Assembly (NCBI GenBank): GCA_902798685.1
Contig: CADBXO010000006.1
Location: 1-61,330, forward strand
Source: an uncultured Bacteroidales bacterium
Lineage (GTDB): Bacteria; Bacteroidota; Bacteroidia; Bacteroidales; Bacteroidaceae
Length of the DNA stretch: 61,330 bases
Reading direction: 5' to 3'
Positions 1 to 7,470 of this stretch are shown piece by piece (the first letter of the stretch is position 1; every line of letters starts with the position of its first letter). Position numbers and translations under genes: made by a program. The notes under the pieces were generated by a model. It worked only from the letters and a program-made list of their open reading frames with translations, did not search any database and was not told where the DNA came from.

Positions 1-205
1 CATCGATCCCAAGACCGGTAAGTTCAAACTGTCACGTCGTGCTCTCATCGAGAAGCCCGAGGGTTATGAGGAGCGTCCCGCCCGTCAGCCCCGCCAGGAT
101 CGCGGTGAGCGTCAGGATCGTGGTCCCCGTCAGGACCGTGGCCCGCGTCACCACCACGACCGTAAGGATGACAACAATCCCGTAGAAAACAATGAAGAGA
201 AGTAA
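1..205 (+). CDS. pnp: Polyribonucleotide nucleotidyltransferase, C-terminal end (partial)
   Basis: The reading frame is open from the left edge to a TAA at 203-205. It begins with the segment IDPKTGKFKLSRRALIEKPE, the end of the S1 RNA-binding domain of Bacteroidetes PNPase, the phosphorolytic 3'-5' exoribonuclease. It then enters an Arg/Asp/Gly/Gln-rich tail with the repeated unit R-Q-D-R-G and a cluster of three His, a probably disordered RNA-binding extension. The catalytic RNase PH domains lie upstream of the window. The next gene starts 14 bases before this stop, so the two are probably cotranscribed. Only about 67 codons are visible; the assignment rests on the S1 end and tail composition. 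Confidence 0.8.
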   Translation, partial: IDPKTGKFKLSRRALIEKPEGYEERPARQPRQDRGERQDRGPRQDRGPRHHHDRKDDNNPVENNEEK

Positions 206-1367
206 TTTAGCATTACTTGTTCTGCCCCTTTTAACAGTAGCCTGTCAACCCAAAGTTGACAGGTTTACTTTGAATGGCCAGATAGTCGAGGCCGATGGCA
301 AGACGCTTTATCTTGACCACATGGGTCTGGACAAGATCGAGGTCATTGACTCTGTCAAACTCGATGCCGAGGGTCAGTTCAGTTTCAATCCTGTGGCTCC
401 CCAGGAGTGTTTTGATTTCTATCGTCTGCGCGTAGACGGTAAGGTAATCAACCTGACCATAGATTCTACTGAGACTGTCAGTGTCAGCGCCAGCCTGCCT
501 GTTATGCAGATTGCATATACGGTTGAGGGCTCTGAGAATTCAGTCATACTGAAGGATCTGGTTATGACCCAGATGGAACTGCTCCAGGAACTTCGCAGAG
601 TGGCTTCACAGTATCGCGGTCAAAATGCAAGTCTGCTCCAGGAGCAGGTTAATGAGACTGTCGATGTCTACAAGTCAAAGATCATGTCAGACTACATCTT
701 CCCGGCTCCCGGTTCTCCCTGCGCCTATTACGCACTGTTCCTGAGCATAAACGGCCAGATGCTGTTCAATCCGCAGAACGACCGTCAGGATGCCAAGTGC
801 TTTGCTGCCGTGGCAACCCAGATGGATCTGCACTATCCTGAGGCACTGCGTACATCACACCTTCACAATGTGGCACTCAAGGGAATGGCCAAGACATCAC
901 CTTCACGTAACAACGATCAGGTGAGCGAAGAGACAATCCAGCAGTTTGAGAGCCTGATTGTGGAGACCGGTCTCATTGAGATTCAGTTGCCTGACAGCAA
1001 GGGCGTGATTCAGAAACTCAGTGACCAGAAGGGAAAGGTGGTTCTGCTGGACTTCACAGCTTACAAGACAAACTATTCGCCCAACTATACCTTGCTGCTC
1101 AAAGAGATTTACAACAAATATGCTGACAAGGGTTTCACCATATATCAGGTATCAGTTGACAACGACGAGAGTTTCTGGATGAATACCGCCATAAACCAGC
1201 CTTGGATCTGTGTACATGACGAATCAAGTATTAACTCGACTTACCTTAAATCATATAATGTCCAGCAGTTGCCGACAGTCTTCCTGATTGACCGTGAGGG
1301 TAATATCGTTGACCGTCCCGATAACACTAGTGATCTGGACGAGAAGATTGCCAGGATGCTTGAGTAA
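192..1367 (+). CDS. DUF4369/TlpA-type lipoprotein lacking the active-site cysteines
   Basis: A 391-residue predicted lipoprotein with a signal peptide ending in the lipobox TVAC (Cys18), so it should be anchored in the envelope. The N-terminal part (about 25-130) has the beta-rich look of DUF4369, the domain that precedes thioredoxin folds in Bacteroidetes TlpA-like lipoproteins. The C-terminal part (about 250-391) is thioredoxin-like and keeps the cis-proline motif (QLPTVFLID). Where WCxxC should be it reads FTAYKTNYS, so both redox cysteines are missing. It cannot be a normal disulfide reductase; a binding or structural role is inferred. Its start overlaps the pnp end by 14 bases. Confidence 0.8.
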   Translation: MKRSNLALLVLPLLTVACQPKVDRFTLNGQIVEADGKTLYLDHMGLDKIEVIDSVKLDAEGQFSFNPVAPQECFDFYRLRVDGKVINLTIDSTETVSVSASLPVMQIAYTVEGSENSVILKDLVMTQMELLQELRRVASQYRGQNASLLQEQVNETVDVYKSKIMSDYIFPAPGSPCAYYALFLSINGQMLFNPQNDRQDAKCFAAVATQMDLHYPEALRTSHLHNVALKGMAKTSPSRNNDQVSEETIQQFESLIVETGLIEIQLPDSKGVIQKLSDQKGKVVLLDFTAYKTNYSPNYTLLLKEIYNKYADKGFTIYQVSVDNDESFWMNTAINQPWICVHDESSINSTYLKSYNVQQLPTVFLIDREGNIVDRPDNTSDLDEKIARMLE

Positions 1368-1390
1368 AGGCAAAAAAACAGGTATTTACC

Positions 1391-1420
1391 TTGGATAGTG
1401 TAAAATATATGCTATCTTTG
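1391..1420 (+). promoter_or_regulatory. Promoter of greA (Bacteroidetes type)
   Basis: TTG at 1391-1393, 19 nt, then TATCTTTG at 1413-1420 fits the Bacteroidetes -33/-7 consensus. Transcription would start near 1427, about 100 nt before the greA start codon, leaving a leader long enough for the hairpin at 1449-1476. Confidence 0.7.
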
Positions 1421-1448
1421 CCCTGATACTTGAGACATATTAAATGGG

Positions 1449-1486
1449 TTCCAACATCTGAACTGGATTGTTGGAATTCTTTTTTA
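1449..1486 (+). terminator. Hairpin plus T-run in the greA leader (possible attenuator)
   Basis: TTCCAACA (1449-1456) pairs perfectly with TGTTGGAA (1469-1476) across a 12-nt loop and is followed by a T-rich run (1477-1485). It looks like an intrinsic terminator, but it lies between the greA promoter and the greA start. It could end read-through from the upstream lipoprotein gene, act as a leader attenuator, or release an RNA of roughly 60 nt. Confidence 0.6.
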
Positions 1487-1530
1487 CTCATGTCAAAACC
1501 TGATTGTAGAACTGATAAAATATTGATATT

Positions 1531-1995
1531 ATGGCATATATGTCAGAAGAAGGCTACAAGAAACTGGTAGCCGAGCTACAGTATCTGGAGGGTGTACGCC
1601 GTCCTGAGATCATTCAGCAGATAGCCGAGGCACGTGATAAGGGTGACCTTAGCGAGAACGCCGAGTATGATGCAGCAAAAGAGGCTCAGGGCATGCTTGA
1701 GGCTAAGATTGCTACACTCAAGGCTCAGATTGCCGATGCCAAGATCATCGATGAGAAGAAGATAGACACATCAACTGTACAGATACTTACCAAGGTAAAG
1801 CTTCGTAACACCAAGAACAACGCTACGATGGTTTATTCTATCGTTCCCGAGAGCGAGGCAGACCTCAAGGCCGGTAAGATCTCAAGCAGCACTCCCATCG
1901 CCAAGGGTCTTCTGGGCCACAAGGTAGGTGAGACCGTTGAGATTCAGATTCCCAGCGGCAAGATCGGTTTTGAGATTCTTGAGATTTCTCTTTAA
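1531..1995 (+). CDS. greA: Transcription elongation factor GreA
   Basis: A 154-residue protein of normal GreA length. GreA enters the RNA polymerase secondary channel and stimulates cleavage of backtracked transcripts. The N-terminal coiled coil is clear: YLEGVRRPEIIQQIAEARDK leads into the tip GDLSENAEYDAAKEAQ with its conserved acidic residues (about 41-44). The C-terminal FKBP-like domain includes SSSTPIAKGLLGHKVGE. The ATG at 1531 is the only sensible start and matches the family N-terminus. The gene has its own promoter and a hairpin-bearing leader. The HIT gene follows after 11 bases and probably shares the transcript. Confidence 0.97.
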   Translation: MAYMSEEGYKKLVAELQYLEGVRRPEIIQQIAEARDKGDLSENAEYDAAKEAQGMLEAKIATLKAQIADAKIIDEKKIDTSTVQILTKVKLRNTKNNATMVYSIVPESEADLKAGKISSSTPIAKGLLGHKVGETVEIQIPSGKIGFEILEISL

Positions 1996-2006
1996 TAGGT
2001 ACGTAT

Positions 2007-2396
2007 ATGACTATCTTCAGCCGTATCATTGCAGGTGAGATTCCCTGCTATAAGATTGCAGAGACAGAGAACTGCTTTGCGTTCCTGGACATCAATCCTC
2101 TGGTAAAGGGACATGTTCTGTGCATCCCCAAGCGTGAGGTTGACTATCTGTTCGACCTGACAGACCAGGAGCTTTGTGACCTGCAGCTCTTTGCCAAGAA
2201 GATTGCTACCGCCCAGAAGAAGGTGTTCAACTGCATCAAGGTAGGTGAGGCTGTCCTTGGTCTTGAGGTACCTCATGCACACATTCACCTTATCCCCATG
2301 CAGTCAGAGAAGGATATGCTTTTCAGCAATCCCAAACTCAAACTCACTCCCGCAGAATTCGAGAAGATTGCAGCCGATATCCGCGCTGCGCTTTAA
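2007..2396 (+). CDS. HIT family nucleotide-binding protein
   Basis: A 129-residue cytosolic protein of the histidine triad family, with HAHIHL near residue 90 providing the catalytic and phosphate-binding histidines. Hint-type members hydrolyse nucleoside phosphoramidates and related adenylates; the physiological substrate here is not known. The N-terminus (TIFSRIIAGEIPCYKIAET) and the C-x-P-K-x motif near residue 40 are typical. It follows greA by 11 bases, a common Bacteroidales pairing. Its TAA overlaps the stop codon of the convergent flippase gene within a TTAA. Confidence 0.95.
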   Translation: MTIFSRIIAGEIPCYKIAETENCFAFLDINPLVKGHVLCIPKREVDYLFDLTDQELCDLQLFAKKIATAQKKVFNCIKVGEAVLGLEVPHAHIHLIPMQSEKDMLFSNPKLKLTPAEFEKIAADIRAAL

Positions 2397-3898
2397 TTCT
2401 TTTTGAAATATTTACCGATTACAGGAAGACTTGCCAATGGCAGGTCTTTCTTTATTAGGTATGCCAGGTATATGCCGATAAGTACGGTGTCGATAGCCAT
2501 CGCTATCCACTCATTCAAAGGCTTGCAAGCCAGATAGATCACGTACAGTACCGCTGCCAGCATCACGTACTTGAATATGTCCATCAGGGGATAGTTTACA
2601 GGGTTCTTTTTCTGGCCGATAAAGTATGAAAGCAACATGCATGTGCCGTAACCGGCAAAGCCTCCCCATGCGCAGGCAATATAGCCGTACTTGGGTACAA
2701 ACACAATGTTAATGGTAATCATTACGGCCGATCCGATGCTGCTCATCACGGCGCCCCACCATGTCTGGTCATTCAGCTTGTACCAGAATGACAGGTTGAA
2801 GTAGATGCCCATAAAGAGTTCGGCCAGCATTACGATAGGCACCACGTTCAGGCCGACTCTATACTCTTCTTTGGCTACCAGGAACTTTAGAATCGGCATA
2901 TAGAACATCACGGCAAGGAAAGCCAGTATGCCGAATATCACAAAGTATTTCATGCCCTGTGCCAGCGTATCGGTAGAGTTCTTATCCTTGCTTCCGCCGA
3001 ATACAAACGGCTCATATGCGTATCTGAAGGCTTGTGTGAGCAGCGCCAGAAGCATGGCAATCTTACAGCATGCACCGTAAATACCCAGTTGATTCTTACC
3101 CCATTCGATATCGGGAACAATATGCAGGAATGCAATCTTGTCAAACACCTGGTTCAGGATACCCACCAGACCAAGCAGCAGGATAGGCCATGCGTAACCG
3201 AGCATTCGCTTGGCCAGACTGCGGTCGAATCCGAACGTAATACCCTTGAGTTCTTTGATGAATCCGAATGAAACCAGAACGGTGCAGGTCAGGTTGATAA
3301 AGAAGATCAGACCTACGCCCTCGTTGAACCTGAAATATATATCCTCCAGGGCGGGGAACCTGTCGAACATCTTGGGCATGAGCCAGAAAACAAACAGGTT
3401 AAGCAGCACATTGGGAACAATGAACGCCATCTTAAGGGCCATGAACTTGATGGGACGGTGCTGCTGACGCAGACGGCTGAACAAGATAGCCTGGAAGGCA
3501 TCCAGGGTTGCAATAATGGCAAAGCAGACTATATACTCCTTATGGTCAGAATAGTGAAGCTGTCCGGATATCGGCCCCAGGAATATGATTACCAGTGCCA
3601 GGAACATAAGGCCCACACCTCCAACCAGACGAAGCGCCGTGCTATAGACCATTGATTCATTCTCACCCTCCTTGTTTGCAAAGCGGAAGAATGTGGTCTC
3701 CATACCGAACGTAAGCAGCACGAACAAAAAGGCCGCCCATGCATATAATTCAGTCACTGTGCCGTACCCGTCAGGGTTAATATACATGGTATGAATAGGA
3801 AACAGCAGGTAGTTAAGGAACCTTCCCACTATACTGCTGATACCGTAAATTGCCGTATCCTTGGCCAATGTCGCCATCTTGCCTGCTGCCATATCCAA
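2393..3898 (-). CDS. Polysaccharide/oligosaccharide flippase family membrane protein
   Basis: A 501-residue polytopic inner-membrane protein with about 12-14 hydrophobic segments, resembling Wzx-like flippases of the MOP superfamily. It opens with KDTAIYGISSIVGRFLNYLL, typical of the family, followed by the conserved charged-aromatic segment GMETTFFRFANKEG. Such proteins move lipid-linked sugars or peptidoglycan precursors across the membrane. No glycosyltransferase lies nearby, so the substrate is unknown. The gene starts 7 bases after the stop of the TlpA lipoprotein at 3906 and is probably cotranscribed with it. Confidence 0.88.
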   Translation of the reverse strand: MDMAAGKMATLAKDTAIYGISSIVGRFLNYLLFPIHTMYINPDGYGTVTELYAWAAFLFVLLTFGMETTFFRFANKEGENESMVYSTALRLVGGVGLMFLALVIIFLGPISGQLHYSDHKEYIVCFAIIATLDAFQAILFSRLRQQHRPIKFMALKMAFIVPNVLLNLFVFWLMPKMFDRFPALEDIYFRFNEGVGLIFFINLTCTVLVSFGFIKELKGITFGFDRSLAKRMLGYAWPILLLGLVGILNQVFDKIAFLHIVPDIEWGKNQLGIYGACCKIAMLLALLTQAFRYAYEPFVFGGSKDKNSTDTLAQGMKYFVIFGILAFLAVMFYMPILKFLVAKEEYRVGLNVVPIVMLAELFMGIYFNLSFWYKLNDQTWWGAVMSSIGSAVMITINIVFVPKYGYIACAWGGFAGYGTCMLLSYFIGQKKNPVNYPLMDIFKYVMLAAVLYVIYLACKPLNEWIAMAIDTVLIGIYLAYLIKKDLPLASLPVIGKYFKKN

Positions 3899-3905
3899 TC
3901 TTTTT

Positions 3906-4958
3906 TTATTTCAGAAGTTCTGCGATTTTCTTTTCAAGGTCTTTGCCGCGCAGGTTGGTGGCTATGATCTTGCCGGTGCTTGCCTCAACCAGGAAGTTTG
4001 CCGGGATGGAGTTGATGTTGTACATCTTGGCTACCTCATTGTCCCAGTACTTGACATCACTCACGTGAATCCAGTTCATATCGTTGACCTTGATGGCATT
4101 GAGCCATGCGTCCTTTGAGCGGTCAAGTGATACTCCAAGGATCTGGAATCCCTTACCAAAGTATTTGCTGTATGTCTCCTTGAGGAAAGGAACCTCACGC
4201 ATGCAGGGGCCGCACCATGAAGCCCAGAAATCAATAAGAACGTACTTGACGTCGGGAGTAGCCAGAACATCCTTTGATGATATTACATTGCCGAACTGGT
4301 CTGTCTGGCTGAATTCAATATACTGCTTTCCGGGAGCGGTCTCCAGCTTCTTTTGGTTGCTTTCATCTATTGATTTCCACATCTCAGACTGGCGGACATC
4401 GGCAGTAAGGATATCAAGCAGGCTTCTGATGAGTTCGGGGTCCTCCTCGTAGGCAAGTTCCCTGAGGCAATAGACTGAGTATATCTTGTTGGGATACAGA
4501 GCTAAGCCGTCAATGAGTTTCTGGTGATATTTGGAATCAACCTCTTCCATTACGCCCTCCTGATCACGGTTCTTGTCATAATAGTCTGAGAGCTCATTCT
4601 CAAACTTGGTGAATTCGGTGATAAGGTCGTTTGACTTGCTGCCGGTAACATAGTATCCGTCAAACTCTGTTGAGGGGAATACTGACAGCAGGCCGGGTTC
4701 CAATGCAACCACGCAACTGTTTTTGGCACCACGGACGGTACGGGCATCGGCCACATATACTATCTGGGGGATAGCGGCATCGCCGTTGAATGTAAACTCA
4801 CCGTCTTTTACTGTAGTGGAATCTATTATCTTGTTTGAGCAGATAAGATAAACAGTCTTGGCATCAGAATCATTGAAGTTTCCGTGCAAGTAATAAGTGG
4901 TATTACCGGTGCATGCGGTCAGGACTGCTGCAAGAAGAATGTATAATGCTTTTTTCAT
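3906..4958 (-). CDS. TlpA-family thiol-disulfide lipoprotein with DUF4369 domain
   Basis: A 350-residue predicted lipoprotein: the signal sequence ends in the lipobox LTAC (Cys16). The N-terminal half is DUF4369-like. The C-terminal thioredoxin domain (about 215-350) has an intact active site, DFWASWCGPC, and the cis-proline segment NSIPANFLV. It should act in the periplasm as a thiol-disulfide reductase or as a resilience factor for envelope proteins; the target is unknown. It heads a two-gene reverse transcript with the flippase. A -7 box lies at 5007-5000 inside a 7-bp palindrome. Confidence 0.92.
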   Translation of the reverse strand: MKKALYILLAAVLTACTGNTTYYLHGNFNDSDAKTVYLICSNKIIDSTTVKDGEFTFNGDAAIPQIVYVADARTVRGAKNSCVVALEPGLLSVFPSTEFDGYYVTGSKSNDLITEFTKFENELSDYYDKNRDQEGVMEEVDSKYHQKLIDGLALYPNKIYSVYCLRELAYEEDPELIRSLLDILTADVRQSEMWKSIDESNQKKLETAPGKQYIEFSQTDQFGNVISSKDVLATPDVKYVLIDFWASWCGPCMREVPFLKETYSKYFGKGFQILGVSLDRSKDAWLNAIKVNDMNWIHVSDVKYWDNEVAKMYNINSIPANFLVEASTGKIIATNLRGKDLEKKIAELLK

Positions 4959-4999
4959 ATTGGTTTTAAGTTATGAAAAGGGTTCCTTTATAGTCACTT

Positions 5000-5019
5000 C
5001 AAAGTTATATACTAACTTT
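5000..5019 (-). promoter_or_regulatory. -7 promoter box inside a palindrome, upstream of the TlpA-flippase pair
   Basis: On the minus strand TAACTTTG (5007-5000) matches the -7 consensus, about 40 bases before the start codon at 4958. It lies in the perfect inverted repeat AAAGTTA (5001-5007) / TAACTTT (5013-5019), which could be an operator. No convincing -33 box was found. Confidence 0.45.
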
Positions 5020-5082
5020 ATATATAGCACTAAAAGGGGCCGAACTATTTGAAAAAAAACGATAAAAATAGTTCTGAATTTG

Positions 5083-5113
5083 TTGCACGTAAAAAATCCA
5101 AACTCTATATTTG
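5083..5113 (+). promoter_or_regulatory. Promoter in the gene-free stretch 4959-5694
   Basis: TTG at 5083-5085, 20 nt, then TATATTTG at 5106-5113 matches the Bacteroidetes promoter. Transcription would start near 5120, just ahead of a terminator-like hairpin, so it may make a short RNA or a leader for the operon starting at 5695. Confidence 0.55.
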
Positions 5114-5119
5114 CAACAC

Positions 5120-5180
5120 AAACGAATTGAAAAGTCGCATGCTTAGATTGTAAAGACAGTTCTAAGATGTGACTTTTTTT
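5120..5180 (+). ncRNA. Putative short RNA or attenuator ending in an intrinsic terminator
   Basis: The segment AAAGTCGCATGCTTAGA (5131-5147) pairs with TCTAAGATGTGACTTT (5161-5176), with one bulge and one G-U pair, across a 13-nt loop. T runs from 5174 to 5180. With the promoter at 5083-5113 this predicts a transcript of about 60 nt. The downstream operon begins only at 5695. Whether this is a free small RNA or a premature-termination leader cannot be told from sequence. Confidence 0.45.
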
Positions 5181-5294
5181 ATTTGCTGATTATTAACTGA
5201 TCTTCTACCGATTGATGTATAGATTATTCGTCAATATGATGACCTTGTTTGCGTCCTTTTCATCTCAGAGCTACAATTCTGATTTGGATTATAG

Positions 5295-5340
5295 TCCCAA
5301 GCCGGCCTATGCAGAGAGGCCCGGTTTGGGATTTGTTTTG
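5295..5340 (+). terminator. Strong GC-rich hairpin followed by a T-rich segment
   Basis: TCCCAAGCCGGCCT (5295-5308) pairs with AGGCCCGGTTTGGGA (5317-5331) across an 8-nt loop, with one mismatch and one bulged base, then TTTGTTTT. It is terminator-like on the plus strand, in the gene-free stretch ahead of the 5695 operon. It may also be part of a longer structured leader. Confidence 0.5.
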
Positions 5341-5434
5341 CGTGTCCATAAATTACTTTCATCTGCACTTTTAGTACCCGTTGGAAAACACACCCGTAAC
5401 ACGTTGAAAGACACAAATGTCCCAGCTGTTTCGG

Positions 5435-5499
5435 CCACCCGTACCGGTCAGGACCTACATTCATTTGGTATCAGGCAAGGTCCTGATCCGGACGGTTGG
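5435..5499. repeat. Long imperfect inverted repeat (about 22-bp arms)
   Basis: The arms at 5435-5456 and 5478-5499 pair over about 22 positions with two mismatches and one bulge; the inner 9 bp (TCAGGACCT/AGGTCCTGA) are perfect. The loop is 21 nt. There is no T-run, so it is not an obvious terminator; a structured RNA element or protein site is possible. Beyond the hairpins listed, nothing gene-like was seen in 4959-5694. Confidence 0.5.
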
Positions 5500-5694
5500 G
5501 AAACTTGAGAGCTGTTATCAGGATCTGGAATCAGAATGAGAAAACACACACAGTTACTCTTGCAAAGTACCATGCTAACACCCATAAAGGTTCAAGTCCT
5601 ATGTTTAACCTAAAATCTTCATACCGCAAAGAGAGGCATATTTTATCATGACAAACATTTATAATTAATTACAACAACCTAAAAACTAAAAACA

Positions 5695-6255
5695 ATGAAA
5701 ATAAAAACTCTTATAGCAATATCCGCCTCGATTCTGGTTATTGGGGCAAACCTGTTTGTAATCTCTGCAAAGCAGGGCAGTGTAAACAGCAAAGTACTTC
5801 TTTCTAAGGTCTTTTCCTTTAATCATTTTGCTTACGCAACAGATCCGGGCTTTTATGGTGACTATTCCGGTCCGACAGGATATGCGTACCCTAATGGTAT
5901 CGCTAATTGTAGTAATTTGGCGCCGGAATCATATGATATAGATGTTACCCTCACTTCTAATTCGGGACAAAAACTGAGTAAATATTTAGGTGGAGAGGGA
6001 AGTCTTAGTACGAGTGGTTTACGTTTTGTTAATGGCAATATCAAAGTAGAAGGGGGACACAGTTCCGATAATTCATCGGGCAACACTACAACTTCAAGGA
6101 TAAAAGGTACAATGTATGTTGATGTGTCAGCTGCCAGACCTCAGTATATCTATTGTGACTATTCGGACTTTACACCATGTGTAGAACATACTGATCCTTG
6201 CAATGAATTAAAAAGCCAATACTATAATGAGGCACTTAGTGCGTTCGGTTTTTAA
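5695..6255 (+). CDS. NVEALA-like secreted precursor protein, Cys-containing
   Basis: A 186-residue small exported protein. A basic start (MKIKT) and hydrophobic segment (about 6-24) form a signal or anchor. A spacer of about 20 residues then leads to NHFAYA (43-48). This layout resembles Bacteroidetes NVEALA peptides, whose motif also ends in Ala-x-Ala. Cleavage after AYA48 would give a mature part of about 138 residues, rich in Ser, Thr, Asn, Gly and Tyr, with four Cys (72, 154, 162, 169) and a C-terminal Phe. It is the first gene of a five-gene operon that includes a CxxC protein and a signal peptidase I. Function is unknown; the NVEALA link is by layout, not close identity. Confidence 0.65.
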   Translation: MKIKTLIAISASILVIGANLFVISAKQGSVNSKVLLSKVFSFNHFAYATDPGFYGDYSGPTGYAYPNGIANCSNLAPESYDIDVTLTSNSGQKLSKYLGGEGSLSTSGLRFVNGNIKVEGGHSSDNSSGNTTTSRIKGTMYVDVSAARPQYIYCDYSDFTPCVEHTDPCNELKSQYYNEALSAFGF

Positions 6256-6266
6256 TAGATATATAA

Positions 6267-7469
6267 ATGAAAAGAATACTTAATTATTTGTTCTTTGCGA
6301 GCCTGTCATTAAGTATTTCGTGTAACCATTTGAGTAATTCTGCTGAGGCAGATTACTCAAATGTTACTCAGATACAGTATGATGAAAAGGCGGAGAGTGT
6401 GATAACGATTGATAAGATAGTAGATCGTTGCAGTTTTGTCAGATTGGAAACCGATAAGTCTAATCTGATAGGCAGAATAGATCAAATCCTAATATGTGAT
6501 TCACTTATTGTAGTTGTTGATCAACATATTGCGAAAGCGATATTTGTATTCAATCATGAAGGCAAATTCTTAAACCGTATTTCCAGATTAGGAAATGGTC
6601 ATGGAGAATATCTTTTAATCAATCATGTTGCAATCAATGACAAGAATGAGGTCTGTATCTTGGATAATATTAAAGAGCGTCTACTAAAATTTGATATTAC
6701 CGGAGATTTGGTTGCTTCTCAAGATCTGCCGTTTAAGAGTGCTAAGTTCGAATTTTTAGGTAATGATTATATCCTGTTTGATGTAGAGAAATGCAGTCCT
6801 CTTGATTCATCCGTTGAAGATGATGTTGAAAAGTCGTGTTATCTGTTGACAGACTCGGAACTTAATATCAAATATACGTTTGGTAAAGATCCCTCGTATA
6901 AAAACTCCTCATTTCTACGTTATACCGAAGCCTTTTTAAAAACTGACGGGAAAATATATGGAAGGTTGAATCTTGGCAATACTATTTTTGAATTTGGTAC
7001 TGACTCAGTTAAAGCGATATATGAATTATCTCTAAAAGATGATGTCCTATATGCTCCGTCAATTGAAGACTTGTCAACCGAGGGCTTATATACAGAAAAG
7101 AGGCTGAAACAACCATCATTCTCCGGATGTTTCCATGTTTGCAAGGATTACTCTTGCTATAAAATGATGTTTCCGGAAAGGAAGTTATTGTACACTTGGT
7201 TTTTCAAGTCAAACAAGACAGGATCAATTCTGACACTATCTACAGAATCAGATGATCCGGTTCTGAGGTGTTTCGACAATCCTCTTGTAAGATGGAGCGA
7301 TAACACATTGGTTCAGGATATTTCTCCTACCACCTTGTTGGCCCGCAAGGATGATATCCTTTCAAACAGCATGGTAGAAAATCCGGAGGCTTTGTTTGAC
7401 GGCTTGACTTTAGAGGATAATCCCGTCCTGTTCTTCTATACATTCAACCCTGATAAGGTGGACAAGTGA
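6267..7469 (+). CDS. Six-bladed beta-propeller lipoprotein (DUF4934-like)
   Basis: A 400-residue predicted lipoprotein with a signal peptide ending in LSISC (Cys19). The body shows the spaced hydrophobic strands of the Bacteroidetes six-bladed propeller family: VRLETDKSNLIGRIDQILI, then DSLIVVVD, then IFVFNHEGKFLNRI, then G-x-G-x-G-E-Y. Members commonly accompany NVEALA-type small proteins in Bacteroides. A surface or periplasmic binding role toward the precursor at 5695 is inferred. The gene starts 11 bases after the precursor and one base separates it from the next gene. A second family member is at 36431. Confidence 0.8.
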   Translation: MKRILNYLFFASLSLSISCNHLSNSAEADYSNVTQIQYDEKAESVITIDKIVDRCSFVRLETDKSNLIGRIDQILICDSLIVVVDQHIAKAIFVFNHEGKFLNRISRLGNGHGEYLLINHVAINDKNEVCILDNIKERLLKFDITGDLVASQDLPFKSAKFEFLGNDYILFDVEKCSPLDSSVEDDVEKSCYLLTDSELNIKYTFGKDPSYKNSSFLRYTEAFLKTDGKIYGRLNLGNTIFEFGTDSVKAIYELSLKDDVLYAPSIEDLSTEGLYTEKRLKQPSFSGCFHVCKDYSCYKMMFPERKLLYTWFFKSNKTGSILTLSTESDDPVLRCFDNPLVRWSDNTLVQDISPTTLLARKDDILSNSMVENPEALFDGLTLEDNPVLFFYTFNPDKVDK

Positions 7470-7470
7470 T

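Noticed and set aside
2393-3898. Capsule or O-antigen locus around the flippase
   Set aside because: No glycosyltransferase, polymerase or sugar-nucleotide gene is adjacent; the flippase stands with a TlpA lipoprotein only.
5212-5508. Open reading frame of 98 codons in the gene-free stretch
   Set aside because: It runs through two strong hairpins, has no recognisable domain or signal pattern, and its codon use does not resemble neighbours; RNA structure is the better explanation.
5100-5520. RNase P RNA, 6S RNA or tmRNA
   Set aside because: The conserved cores I would expect were not found; hairpins alone do not identify a known RNA class.
5586-5602. GGTTCAAGTCC, similar to a tRNA T-loop
   Set aside because: No matching acceptor, D or anticodon arms could be folded around it, and no tmRNA features are present.
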